The notes under the pieces are model-generated. The model did not search any database, was not told the DNA's origin, and saw nothing but the letters and a program-made list of their open reading frames with translations. Below are positions 1 to 7,677 of a stretch of DNA of 13,842 nt, in pieces; within the stretch, counting starts at the first letter, position 1; each line of letters starts with the position of its first letter. Source of the DNA: JBHHYR01 sp046757585 (lineage in GTDB: Bacteria > Desulfobacterota > Binatia > HRBIN30); NCBI GenBank assembly GCA_046757585.1, contig JBHHYR010000098.1, positions 1 through 13,842 on the forward strand, read 5' to 3'. The position numbers and the translations under genes are program-made.

Positions 1-1
1 G

Positions 2-1132
2 TACGCACGGCACAACCTGTTGGGACTGCGTTTTCCCAGAAAATACGACGGCCAGGAAATGAGCTGGGTGGCCGAGTGCGCCGTCATGGAAAGCATCGGC
101 TGTCTCGGGATGGCCGCGGGATGCGCCTTCGTCATGCCGTCCATCGTGGGGGAGGCGCTGAACACGTTTGGCACCGAGGAGCAGAAGCAGCGGTACCTCA
201 AGCCGATGCTCAAAGGCAAGCTGGTGGCCGCCGAAGCTCTCACGGAGCCGCGCGGTGGATCCGACTTCTTTGGGGCCACGAGTCGTGCCGAAGACAAGGG
301 CGACCACTTTCTCGTGCGCGGGATGAAACGCTTCATCGTCGGGGCCGAAGGCGCGGACTTCTTCCTGGCGTACGTACGCACCAACCTCGACGAGCACGCC
401 CCATCCTACGCGCGCATCAGCGCGATGATCATTGACCGTGGTCCGGGCGTCGAAGTGAAGTACTTGTACGGCCTCATGGGCGCGCGCGGCGGCGGCACCG
501 GACGGGTGGTGTTTCGCGATGTCAGGGTGCCCAAGACCAACCTCATCGGCGCGTTGCACGGGGGAGCCGCCGTGTTCAACACTATGATGATCCCGGAGCG
601 CCTGTGCAGCGCGGCGCCCTGCCCCGGCGCGATGAAGGCCTGCCTCGATGTGGCCATGCACTACGCCGACCGGCGCAAGGCTTTCGGACGGCCAATCAGG
701 AAATTCCAGGCGGTGAGCTTCATGATCGCTGAGGCGCAGGTGCTCCTCGACGCCAGCCGCGCCATGATCTACCAAGCTGCCCGTGCGGCCGACGCGCAGG
801 CCCCCAACGTGCGCCGCATCGTTTCGGAGACCAAGAAGTTCGTTACCGACGCTGCCTGGAACGCGGTGAATCTGGCCATGCAGGTCACCGGAGGCATAGG
901 CTACACCGAGGTGTATCCGATTGAACGTGCAGTGCGTGACACGCGTTTGGCGCAGATCTGGACGGGCACGAATGAGATCATGAGTGCCATGATCCAGCAC
1001 GATCTCTACGAGGAGTTTCGGGCGGAGCGCGGCCGCTACCGAGATTTCGAGAAAGACGCCATGCACGACGACGAAGCCGAGAAGATCTTCGACGACGACG
1101 ACATGTGGGAGATCTACCGCCAAGGAAAGTAG
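2..1132 (+). CDS. Acyl-CoA dehydrogenase, 5'-truncated by window edge
   Basis: A FAD flavoprotein that introduces the alpha-beta double bond into an acyl-CoA and passes electrons to an electron-transfer flavoprotein; the exact substrate cannot be read. The frame is open to the window edge, so a TTG at 20 need not be the start; 376 residues are visible and roughly 50 N-terminal residues are probably missing. Family signatures seen: AEALTEPRGGSD (from about 230), the helix ending YADRRKAFGRPI (about 660-710), QVTGGIGYTE (about 880-910) and IWTGTNEI (about 955-980). The position holding the catalytic Glu in medium-chain enzymes (YEGT) is Thr here (WTGT). A Glu in PERL (codon 596-598) sits where isovaleryl-CoA and long-chain enzymes carry the base. 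The C-terminus has an unusual acidic run (IFDDDDMWE). The gene converges on the next one with 11 bp between stops. Family is certain; substrate is unknown. Confidence 0.95.
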   Translation, partial: YARHNLLGLRFPRKYDGQEMSWVAECAVMESIGCLGMAAGCAFVMPSIVGEALNTFGTEEQKQRYLKPMLKGKLVAAEALTEPRGGSDFFGATSRAEDKGDHFLVRGMKRFIVGAEGADFFLAYVRTNLDEHAPSYARISAMIIDRGPGVEVKYLYGLMGARGGGTGRVVFRDVRVPKTNLIGALHGGAAVFNTMMIPERLCSAAPCPGAMKACLDVAMHYADRRKAFGRPIRKFQAVSFMIAEAQVLLDASRAMIYQAARAADAQAPNVRRIVSETKKFVTDAAWNAVNLAMQVTGGIGYTEVYPIERAVRDTRLAQIWTGTNEIMSAMIQHDLYEEFRAERGRYRDFEKDAMHDDEAEKIFDDDDMWEIYRQGK

Positions 1133-1143
1133 GCCGCCACTGA

Positions 1144-2625
1144 TCAATCTTCAGTACTACGGCTAAGGGGCGGGGATGCGACCTTCCCCGCTCGCTCGAA
1201 GCCCAGGCAGCCGCAGGCTTTTATCAGGGGAACCGCGGGCTCCGGAACCATTCCCTCCCATGCCGGGTCGCCCTGTTGCATCCTGCGGAGAACTTCGCCC
1301 GGACTGATGTGGAGAGCCGCCTCGTCGACGGCGTGGATCGGCTGAACGACACCTCTCGCGAGGAGATGCGCGTAGAGGTAGCGCACCTCCGGAGCGACGC
1401 GTACATCCTCGACGGTCACAACCTGGCCGGACTGCTGATCGCGGTAAGGGTATACGTACAGGCGGACGCCCCTCCGGAACAGCCGGCCGAAAGCCTCGAG
1501 GATCCCTCCGTCGAGATCAGCGTAGTACCTCTCGTCGAGGAGCTGCTGAAGGCTCATGCCGCCGAGTGCGAAGACGACAGGCTTCCGTGTGTACTGCCGG
1601 AGATACGTCGCCAAGTCGTGGTAGTGACCGTAGATTGAGATCATTACAGTCTCGCCGAGCGCCCCCAGAATATCGGCGAGGGCGAGGAAGTCTCTATGCT
1701 CGATTCGCTCCGACGAACTCAGATTACGAAGCGTCATCTCCATGAGGACGACTGGTTTGTTGCGTCCCGCGCCTTCCCTCTCAGAGCGAAGCTTCTCGCG
1801 GGCGCGCTTCAGCATGTCGAGCGCCGGTTTCACGACCGGCCGGAAGCTCCCGCGCTCGACGAGCACGGGTCGGTCATAGAGCACCTCCGAGGGCTGCACG
1901 ACCTCGCCGTTTGCGTTGAACATCGTCGCGTCGGTGACGCCCCGCTCGACGAGCTCCAGACTCATCAGTCGGTTGTCGATGCCTTCGTAGCACGGGCCCG
2001 TGAGCTTGATCATGTCCACCTCGACACGCTCACGCCCGAGGTTGTCGAGAAGCGAAGCAATCAGCGTCGTGGGATCGCCATGATGGTAGAAGGCGCCGTA
2101 GAGCAGGTTGACACCGAGAATTCCGAGCGCCTCCTGCTCTCGTGCGGCCTCCCGATCGCACATGTGAACGTGAATGAGGATATCGGAGGGAGCCGACCCG
2201 GGCGCGGCCTGGAAGCGCACGCCCATCCAACCGTCGCCGTCCTTGCGACGCGAAAAGCTGCGCGTCGCCACGGTGTCAGCAAAGACGAAAAAGGCGCTCC
2301 CCGCGCCGCGTGTCGCGGCCAGGCGCTGTAGTAGAAGATCGTATTCGTGCTCAAGCATCGCCTCTAGCCGGCGGCGGCTCACGTACCGGCTTGTCGGACC
2401 GTAGACGGCGTCGCTCACGGCCATGTCGTAGGCGGACATGGTCTTGGCAACCGTGCCTGCAGCCCCCCCGACGCGAAAGAACCACCGGGCTGCTTCTTGA
2501 CCCGCGCCGATCTCTGCGAACGCGCCGTAGGGGACTGGGTCGAGGTTGATCCGCAGCGCTTTCTGCCGAGTGCCCGGCGAACTCGTCCCACCGAGGGACA
2601 AGTCAGTCACACCGTCCTTCTCCAT
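1144..2625 (-). CDS. Conserved protein of unknown function (493 aa)
   Basis: I recognise the pattern of a widespread conserved bacterial family but know no proven function for it; database names for such proteins appear inconsistent and I do not adopt one. The most family-like stretch is residues 25-76: RINLDP, then FAEIGAGQEAARWFF, VGGAAGTVAKTMSAYDM and SDAVYG. A run of HVHMCD, GVNLLYGAFYHH and VDMIKLTGPCYEGIDNR follows in the middle, and ALGGMSLQQLLDERYY nearer the C-terminus. There is no signal peptide or membrane segment, so it is probably cytoplasmic. The tail (PLIKACGCLGFERAG) holds a CGC pair. The ATG at 2625 has an AGGA-like ribosome site about 8 bases upstream. It is separated from the respiratory block by a 162-bp gap containing a gene remnant, so it need not belong to that operon. 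Confidence 0.88.
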   Translation of the reverse strand: MEKDGVTDLSLGGTSSPGTRQKALRINLDPVPYGAFAEIGAGQEAARWFFRVGGAAGTVAKTMSAYDMAVSDAVYGPTSRYVSRRRLEAMLEHEYDLLLQRLAATRGAGSAFFVFADTVATRSFSRRKDGDGWMGVRFQAAPGSAPSDILIHVHMCDREAAREQEALGILGVNLLYGAFYHHGDPTTLIASLLDNLGRERVEVDMIKLTGPCYEGIDNRLMSLELVERGVTDATMFNANGEVVQPSEVLYDRPVLVERGSFRPVVKPALDMLKRAREKLRSEREGAGRNKPVVLMEMTLRNLSSSERIEHRDFLALADILGALGETVMISIYGHYHDLATYLRQYTRKPVVFALGGMSLQQLLDERYYADLDGGILEAFGRLFRRGVRLYVYPYRDQQSGQVVTVEDVRVAPEVRYLYAHLLARGVVQPIHAVDEAALHISPGEVLRRMQQGDPAWEGMVPEPAVPLIKACGCLGFERAGKVASPPLSRSTED

Positions 2626-2641
2626 GCGGCGTTCCTAAAGC

Positions 2642-2821
2642 ATGACCCTCGCCAGCTGGCAAGGCGGCGGGGCCGCGCCCGGCCTGGCACACATCGGAGT
2701 CCTGGAGGTGCTCGAACGCCAGGGTATTCAGCCAGATCGCATCGCCGGGAGCAGTACGGGCGGACGGCCGGAATGCGTCGCCCAGGGTCACAATCCCTCT
2801 AGATACTTCACCAGGGCTTGA
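2642..2821 (+). pseudogene. Patatin-like phospholipase remnant (N-terminal piece)
   Basis: This plus-strand reading frame of 59 codons opens after an in-frame TAA at 2636. It contains a clear N-terminal patatin/RssA-type signature: a glycine-rich oxyanion-loop segment (QGGGAAPG), then LAHIGVLEVLERQGI, then DRIAGSSTGG, which corresponds to the nucleophile elbow GxSxG. Intact family members are about 250-300 residues or longer and continue after GTSxGA. Here similarity stops near 2765 and the frame runs into the antisense end of the pentaheme cytochrome gene, ending at a TGA at 2819-2821. The conserved Arg of the GGGxRG loop is Pro, so the remnant has also drifted. The catalytic Asp domain is absent. 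It is a degraded fragment, presumably left by a deletion or rearrangement. A very short functional protein is unlikely. Confidence 0.75.
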
Positions 2822-3984
2822 ATCTCCGTCGCGCTGAGATTCTGGTTCGGCATGATGATGCCACCGTACTGCGCGGGCCAGTCTGCAAGCTCAGGTTCGG
2901 CGCGCACCATCGCAGCAGGATCTGCCAGCCATTGGCGCAACCAGTCGCGCGTCCGCCGCTGGCGTACCCCCCGTAAGTCGGGTCCAATGCCCGTCTTCGC
3001 CCCAACGGCATGGCACGTATGACAGCCGCGTTTGAGAAATGCCGCCCGACCCTGCTCGGCACCGAGGACAACGGGAGGAATGGGTCGTGCGTGAACCGCC
3101 TTCGGAACGGCGGCCTGCGGAGGCCCCGGTATGTATCGCGGCGGAAGCGAAAGCTTCTTCCAGCTGAGCAACAAAAGCGCTAACCCCCGGGCTTCGTCTT
3201 CTGAGAAGCCATACGGCGGCATTTCAGTATTGGGGCTGACCACGTCGGGGTCGAGGAGGTGCTGCACATGCCAGTTGAGCAGCGTGTGCCGACCCGTGAC
3301 ATGGGAGAAATCAAACAGCTCCGGGTTCTTGTCGCCTACGTACGTCAGCTCCGGACCTGTTGCCCCGCCGCGGCCTTGGACGGTGTGACAGACCAAACAC
3401 TTCCGCTTCGTGAAGAGCGCCTTTGCTCGGTTGATCACACCCAGGCCATCCGTCGTCCGGTCGCGCCGATGACATTCATTGCAGCGCACCTGCATCAACA
3501 CAGCCCGCGTCACACCGTAGCTCGCCGCCAGCGCCTTCGTGATCAGCGGCTCGTCCCAATGCGCCACGTGACCGTGGGCTGCATCTTTCTCGGTGGCAAA
3601 ACCCTGGCCGGCATGACAGCTCGTACAGCCGAACTGCTGGAACGGATGCGCATGCATGTACGGTAGATCGGGATGCGGTGTAAACGGCTCGGGTAGGTCC
3701 GCCGGCAAGGTCCCGTTCCACTCGTAGCCCAAGTGGCACGTCACGCAGCGGTCGACCCGGTGGAGATCGGGGATCCAGAGCTGCCGGATGCCGGGATGAA
3801 ACGATCGCGCAGCCTTCAGCTGGCCGTACCGTTCCAGAACGGCCACGAACTGCTCCTGAAATGGCCTCCAGTCCGTATCCCGCTCACGCACGAACACCCA
3901 TACCACCAGCGCGAAGAAGATCAGGGATAGGACGACGAGCGTAGGGAAGTCGACTCGCTCGAAACGCCGGAACGGATTCCGCAT
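2788..3984 (-). CDS. Membrane-anchored pentaheme cytochrome c of bc-type complex
   Basis: A 398-residue protein with one N-terminal membrane helix (about residues 14-32) and no cleavable signal evident, so the rest should face the periplasm. Five CxxCH motifs are visible: CVTCH 80-84, CTSCH 120-124, CNECH 168-172, CLVCH 196-200 and CHTCH 321-325. The architecture looks like an N-terminal multiheme region followed by two class I cytochrome c domains. Their likely methionine ligands are in TEMPPYGFSEDEA (Met255) and GGIIMPNQNLSATE (Met378). The gene starts 4 bases after the cytochrome b stop, so it is the natural electron acceptor from the Rieske protein in place of cytochrome c1. Multiheme replacements of c1 are known in several bacterial bc complexes; the exact partner downstream is not visible here. 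Confidence 0.92.
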   Translation of the reverse strand: MRNPFRRFERVDFPTLVVLSLIFFALVVWVFVRERDTDWRPFQEQFVAVLERYGQLKAARSFHPGIRQLWIPDLHRVDRCVTCHLGYEWNGTLPADLPEPFTPHPDLPYMHAHPFQQFGCTSCHAGQGFATEKDAAHGHVAHWDEPLITKALAASYGVTRAVLMQVRCNECHRRDRTTDGLGVINRAKALFTKRKCLVCHTVQGRGGATGPELTYVGDKNPELFDFSHVTGRHTLLNWHVQHLLDPDVVSPNTEMPPYGFSEDEARGLALLLLSWKKLSLPPRYIPGPPQAAVPKAVHARPIPPVVLGAEQGRAAFLKRGCHTCHAVGAKTGIGPDLRGVRQRRTRDWLRQWLADPAAMVRAEPELADWPAQYGGIIMPNQNLSATEIQALVKYLEGL

Positions 3985-3988
3985 GGGC

Positions 3989-5290
3989 TCACATTACCGT
4001 GGGCAGCGTGGGGCGCGCCGCCCCGGGCCAGTAGAGATGCCAGTACGGTCCCCGCAGAAATACACCGACGATAATCAAGGCAACGATTCCCACGGCGATG
4101 AGCGCAAAGATCACATTCTGCCGGCGCCGGGCGCGCGGAAACCACTGCCCTTGCACCGCCAGCGGACTCCGATCGAGAAACGGCCACACCGCCGCCAGCA
4201 CGAACAACACACCCGGTACCAAGATGCCGCCGATGAATCCTCCACTCACTGTGAACGTGCCGATGCGAATGGTGGTCGTCGAGACCAACTCCTGCAACCA
4301 GAGGAAATACCAGGGGGCCTTGGCGGGATTGGGCGTCACAGCAGCGTTCGCAGCCTCTTCGAGTGGCGCATTGAAGAAGAGGCTGAGCAGCAGGGTGATG
4401 TTGAACACGAGCAGAAACACGAGCGTGACTCGCCGTGCCAGCTCTGGAGCCGAAAAGACGGTGTCCTCTTCTTCAAGCACGGTGGAGCTCAGCACCTGGA
4501 CCGTGGCGCCACGTGTCGCTCCAAAGATCGAATACGTCCGCGTGCTCACCGGGCTTCTGGTGTGCGGCGCGCGCGCCGCTCGCAGCCCTTCCATCGATGC
4601 CAGACCACCGTCCCGCCGCACCCGCCACATGTGGTACGCAAACAGGGCCACGGTCACGACCGGGAGGACCACGGCGTGCAAAACATAGAAGCGGATCAAG
4701 GCGCTCGCGCCGATCTCCGTCCCGCCGAGGAGAATGAACCGGATCGCTTTTCCGACCACGGGAGCTTCCTTGGCAATGTTCGTCCCCACGGTCACCGCCC
4801 AAAAGGCAAGCTGATCCCAGGGCAGGAGGTAGCCCGTAAACGACATGAGCAGGGTCACCAGCAGCAATGCCAAACCAACCAGCCAGTTCAAGGAACGCGC
4901 GCCGCGGTACGCACCGGTGAAGAACACACGTGCCATGTGGAAGAAAGTAACCGCGACCATCAGATGGGCTGCCCAACGGTGTTGGTTGCGTAAGAGCCAG
5001 CCGAAGCTGACCGCATAGGTGATATCCTTGGTCGACCAGTACGCAACCTGCGGCGAGGGGATATAGAAGAACATCAGCAGGATCCCGGTAACGGTAAGGA
5101 TCACGAACAGCGACGCTGTCGCGGTGCCCAGCCAGAGGCTGTAGCTCCAGCTCATCGCGCGTGCGGTGATTTTCGCCGGAAACCAGTGCAACCAGAGGTT
5201 CTGGACGATCGCTTCGCCCGCCTCGCGTTCGCTCGCCGGTGCCCAGGTCCAGGTCAGCCGGCGCCAGAGCCGGCGCAGGGTACTCGGCAT
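3989..5290 (-). CDS. Cytochrome b, b6-like with fused C-terminal domain
   Basis: Membrane subunit of a bc-type quinol oxidoreductase; it binds two b hemes and the quinol. The 433 residues have about eight hydrophobic segments. The heme histidines are H104 and H118 (NQHRWAAH...FFHMARVF, 13 residues between) and H205 and H220 (FYVLHAV...FAYHMWRV, 14 between). The 14-residue spacing in the second pair is the cytochrome b6 pattern. The C-terminal part, equivalent to subunit IV, carries NPAKAPWYFLWLQEL (about 321-335) in place of the PEWY quinol-site motif. No cysteine occurs near the N-terminus where b6f has the heme c(i) attachment, so I do not predict that heme. The start ATG overlaps the Rieske stop as TAATG, implying translational coupling. 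Confidence 0.95.
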   Translation of the reverse strand: MPSTLRRLWRRLTWTWAPASEREAGEAIVQNLWLHWFPAKITARAMSWSYSLWLGTATASLFVILTVTGILLMFFYIPSPQVAYWSTKDITYAVSFGWLLRNQHRWAAHLMVAVTFFHMARVFFTGAYRGARSLNWLVGLALLLVTLLMSFTGYLLPWDQLAFWAVTVGTNIAKEAPVVGKAIRFILLGGTEIGASALIRFYVLHAVVLPVVTVALFAYHMWRVRRDGGLASMEGLRAARAPHTRSPVSTRTYSIFGATRGATVQVLSSTVLEEEDTVFSAPELARRVTLVFLLVFNITLLLSLFFNAPLEEAANAAVTPNPAKAPWYFLWLQELVSTTTIRIGTFTVSGGFIGGILVPGVLFVLAAVWPFLDRSPLAVQGQWFPRARRRQNVIFALIAVGIVALIIVGVFLRGPYWHLYWPGAARPTLPTVM

Positions 5291-5748
5291 TACGCTTTGC
5301 CCTTCCGGACGAGAAATCGATACCCACTCGCAACGATCGTCGCCGTGTCGACCACCAGAAACCCGTCAGGCGAACGCGCCAAGGCGTACCATGGCAGCGG
5401 GCGGGGTGCCGGACCGCCGAGCACCTTGCCCTGGGCGTCGAAACGACTGCCGTGGCAGGGGCAGTCGAACTCGCCTCCCCGCCACTGCACAGTGCAACCC
5501 AGATGCGTACAAACGCCCGAGATGACGTGAAACGCTTCATCCTCGCGGACGACGAAGAGGCGGTGGTTGTTGTCGAAGGTCACCCCTTGCGGGTACGCAT
5601 TGGGGCGCCTGACCTTGAAGCGCTTGAGCGGTTCGTACAGCACGTTCGGGACGAACGCCCGCAGCGCGGCGCCGGCCTGCGCGAGGAACGCCAGCGCCAC
5701 AGAGCCCTTGCCGAGCATGCGCAAGATATTACGGCGAACCTTATCCAT
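5290..5748 (-). CDS. Rieske [2Fe-2S] protein
   Basis: A 152-residue Rieske subunit that takes one electron from quinol at cytochrome b and hands it to the cytochrome c subunit. Cluster ligands are visible in GVCTHLGC (C80, H82) and DCPCHGSRFD (C96 is the flanking Cys, C98 and H99 the second CxH pair). The flanking cysteines C85 and C96 could form the usual disulfide. The N-terminus has a twin-arginine pair followed by a hydrophobic stretch (RRNILRMLGKGS, then residues about 16-32), typical of the Tat signal-anchor of Rieske proteins, so the head domain faces the periplasm. The same frame is open further upstream to 6351. The ATG at 5748 is preferred because it has a strong ribosome site and begins the recognisable protein. 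It overlaps the upstream flavoprotein gene by 8 bases. Confidence 0.95.
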   Translation of the reverse strand: MDKVRRNILRMLGKGSVALAFLAQAGAALRAFVPNVLYEPLKRFKVRRPNAYPQGVTFDNNHRLFVVREDEAFHVISGVCTHLGCTVQWRGGEFDCPCHGSRFDAQGKVLGGPAPRPLPWYALARSPDGFLVVDTATIVASGYRFLVRKGKA

Positions 5749-7663
5749 CGGCCACCTCTTCGTCGAACCGGAATCGCTGCATGGTAATGGCACCCGTGGG
5801 GCACCGGATGGCGCACAGCCCGCAGCGGATGCACTTCGCTTCATCGTAGAGGAAGACGCTGACCGGCCCGCTCCCGGCACCTGCGATCGTTTCGCAGCGT
5901 TCAGGATCGGCCGCCAGCGCCCCAACCGGCGCGAAGCGCAGGCAGTACTCTGGGCAAATATCAACGCACCGCCCGCAGAGCACGCAGAGCTGGCCGTCGT
6001 AGATGGGATGCACGTGGCAGTACAGACACCGCCTCGCCTGCGTACCCGCCTCGGCGGCGTCATACACCGTTTCAACCTCCGCGATACCACTGCGGCGGTC
6101 CAGCGGCGACACGGGGATGTGCCGCGCACACTGCTCGTAACCTTCCGGCATCGCGTACGTGTCCGTCGGTAGCTCTTCGATCGTGACCCGCAAGCGGGTC
6201 GAGCCGCGGGGGACCGCGCGGAGGTAGGCGTCGATGGACGCGGCGGCTTGCTTGCCCTGCTGGGCCACGCCAATGACCAATGATGGGGGAAAGGCGCAGT
6301 CCCCTGCGGCGAACACGCCCGGAGCAGACGTCGCCAATGTGAGGGGATCAACCTTGAGCGTTCCCGCGGGAGTCAGTTCGATACCGTCTTGGGGGCGCAC
6401 AAACGACAGGTCGGGGCTCTGCCCGATGGCCAGGATGACCGTGTCGGCTTCCAGTTCTCGCGTGTTATTGGCATCAAACTCCGGTGCAAACCGGCCGTTC
6501 GCATCGAACACGCGCACACACCGGACCAAGTCGATGCCGCCCACTTGCCCGCTGGCGCCGAAAATTCGCTTCGGGCCCCATCCCGGCAGGAAGCGGATGC
6601 CTTCCCCGCGGCTGATCTCAATCTCCTCACGACCCTGCACCGTCCGCACCGCCGGCATCTCTTCCTCGCTCTCGAGGCTCACCACGGTCACGTCCAGGGC
6701 ACCACGACGCACGGCTTCCCGCGCTGCGTCGAGCGCAACCCGCATGGTTCCCGCAGCCACACCCGCCTCTTCCGCCGGGCTGAACGCCAGGCCGGGAAGA
6801 ATCGAGCGCATCGCCATGCGTGCGGCGTCGATGGCCACCAACCCACCGCCCACGATCACCACGCGCCGCCCGAGGGGCACGCGAAAGCCGCGATTGATAT
6901 TGAGGAGGTAATCAATGGCGCGCACCGTACCGTCGAGATCGGTCCCTTCGATGCGCAAATCACGCCCGCGCGCCGCCCCGACCGCCAAAAAGATGGCCGC
7001 GAAGCCCTGCGCGCGCAGCTCGGCCACACCGAACTCCGCCGTCAGCGGCACACCGTAGCGTATTTCCACACCGAGCGATTCGATCTCTCCCACCTGATAG
7101 TCAATGACCTCCCGGGGCAGTCGGTAACTCGGGATGCCGTAGCGCATCATGCCACCGGGGAGTGGCATCGCTTCAAAGACGGTCACGTCGTAGCCCATGA
7201 CCGCCAAGTCATGCGCGCACGCCAGGCCGGCCGGCCCACCACCCACCACCGCAACGCGCTTGCCGCGGGTCGCGGCCTCGGCCGTTCGCTGTAACGCCTC
7301 CAGGTGGCCCGGCGTCGTACTGCCACCGCCCGTATCCCCGCGCAGCATTTCGCTCAGCGTGCTCGCCGACAGTGACTCGGGGCCGTAATGCTCGGTCACA
7401 AACCGCTTCAGGGCGCGGATCGCAACCGGCTCATCGATCTTGCCCCGCCGGCAGGCGTCCTCACAGGGTGCGCCGCAGGTACGGCCGCAGACAGAAGCTA
7501 GCGGATTCGGCGCCCGCGCCACCCGGTACGCCTGCGCATACTGCCTCTCCGCAATGAGTTGCACGTAGCGCCCAGCATCCGTCTTCACCGGACACGCATG
7601 CAAGCAGGGTACGTTCTCCCGAAACCACCACAGATCGCGGAACGCGGCGCTCAGCTCACCCAC
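5741..7663 (-). CDS. GltD-like FAD/NAD(P)H oxidoreductase with C-terminal 2x[4Fe-4S] ferredoxin
   Basis: A 640-residue flavoprotein of the glutamate-synthase-small-subunit type, predicted to exchange electrons between NAD(P)H, FAD and Fe-S clusters. Domains in order: an N-terminal Fe-S region (C20, C24, C59, C63, C67 and C71 in the style CLHACP...CGRTCGAPCEDAC); an FAD dinucleotide fold at 136-150 (VAVVGGGPAGLA); an NAD(P)H fold at 268-280 (VVIVGGGLVAIDAA); an FAD-closing motif at 450-456 (VFAAGDC); and a C-terminal ferredoxin with CVLCGRCVDIC (C560-C570) and CIRCGLCAIRC (C611-C621). There is no signal peptide, so it should be cytoplasmic, unlike its neighbours. The start is GTG, 14 bases after the cytochrome c stop. 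No glutamate synthase large subunit is nearby and the Rieske gene overlaps its end, so a link to the bc-type complex is more likely than glutamate synthesis. Confidence 0.92.
   Translation of the reverse strand: MGELSAAFRDLWWFRENVPCLHACPVKTDAGRYVQLIAERQYAQAYRVARAPNPLASVCGRTCGAPCEDACRRGKIDEPVAIRALKRFVTEHYGPESLSASTLSEMLRGDTGGGSTTPGHLEALQRTAEAATRGKRVAVVGGGPAGLACAHDLAVMGYDVTVFEAMPLPGGMMRYGIPSYRLPREVIDYQVGEIESLGVEIRYGVPLTAEFGVAELRAQGFAAIFLAVGAARGRDLRIEGTDLDGTVRAIDYLLNINRGFRVPLGRRVVIVGGGLVAIDAARMAMRSILPGLAFSPAEEAGVAAGTMRVALDAAREAVRRGALDVTVVSLESEEEMPAVRTVQGREEIEISRGEGIRFLPGWGPKRIFGASGQVGGIDLVRCVRVFDANGRFAPEFDANNTRELEADTVILAIGQSPDLSFVRPQDGIELTPAGTLKVDPLTLATSAPGVFAAGDCAFPPSLVIGVAQQGKQAAASIDAYLRAVPRGSTRLRVTIEELPTDTYAMPEGYEQCARHIPVSPLDRRSGIAEVETVYDAAEAGTQARRCLYCHVHPIYDGQLCVLCGRCVDICPEYCLRFAPVGALAADPERCETIAGAGSGPVSVFLYDEAKCIRCGLCAIRCPTGAITMQRFRFDEEVADG
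5752..5760 (-). promoter_or_regulatory. Ribosome binding site of the Rieske gene
   Basis: On the minus strand this reads AAGAGGTGG. The GAGG core lies 6 bases before the ATG at 5748. It lies inside the end of the flavoprotein gene and decides the Rieske start over the longer open frame that runs antisense-free up to 6351. Confidence 0.7.
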
Positions 7664-7668
7664 AGCTG

Positions 7669-7676
7669 CTCCCCTC
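7669..7676 (-). promoter_or_regulatory. Ribosome binding site supporting a GTG start
   Basis: The minus strand reads GAGGGGAG, ending 5 bases before the GTG at 7663. It sits in the 14-bp gap after the cytochrome c stop and supports the GTG as the flavoprotein start. Confidence 0.65.
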
Positions 7677-7677
7677 G

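Noticed and set aside
3983..4993. 336-codon open frame on the plus strand
   Set aside because: It lies opposite the cytochrome b gene, its composition is rich in Arg, His, Gln and Glu with no recognisable domain, and the opposite strand is a clear conserved protein. It is a GC-rich shadow.
6014..6028. CLYCH (residues 546-550) in the GltD-like flavoprotein looks like a c-heme site
   Set aside because: The protein has no signal peptide and should be cytoplasmic, where c heme is not attached. The cysteine pair lies just before the ferredoxin domain, where related proteins commonly have a CxxC.
5749..6351. Upstream extension of the Rieske reading frame
   Set aside because: The extension is in another frame of the flavoprotein gene, has biased low-complexity composition (Arg, Ser, Pro rich) and no family similarity. 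The ATG at 5748 has a strong ribosome site.
5741..7663. Assignment of the flavoprotein as a true glutamate synthase small subunit
   Set aside because: No large subunit gene is nearby, a C-terminal ferredoxin domain is added, and it is embedded in a respiratory cluster, so glutamate synthesis is unlikely.
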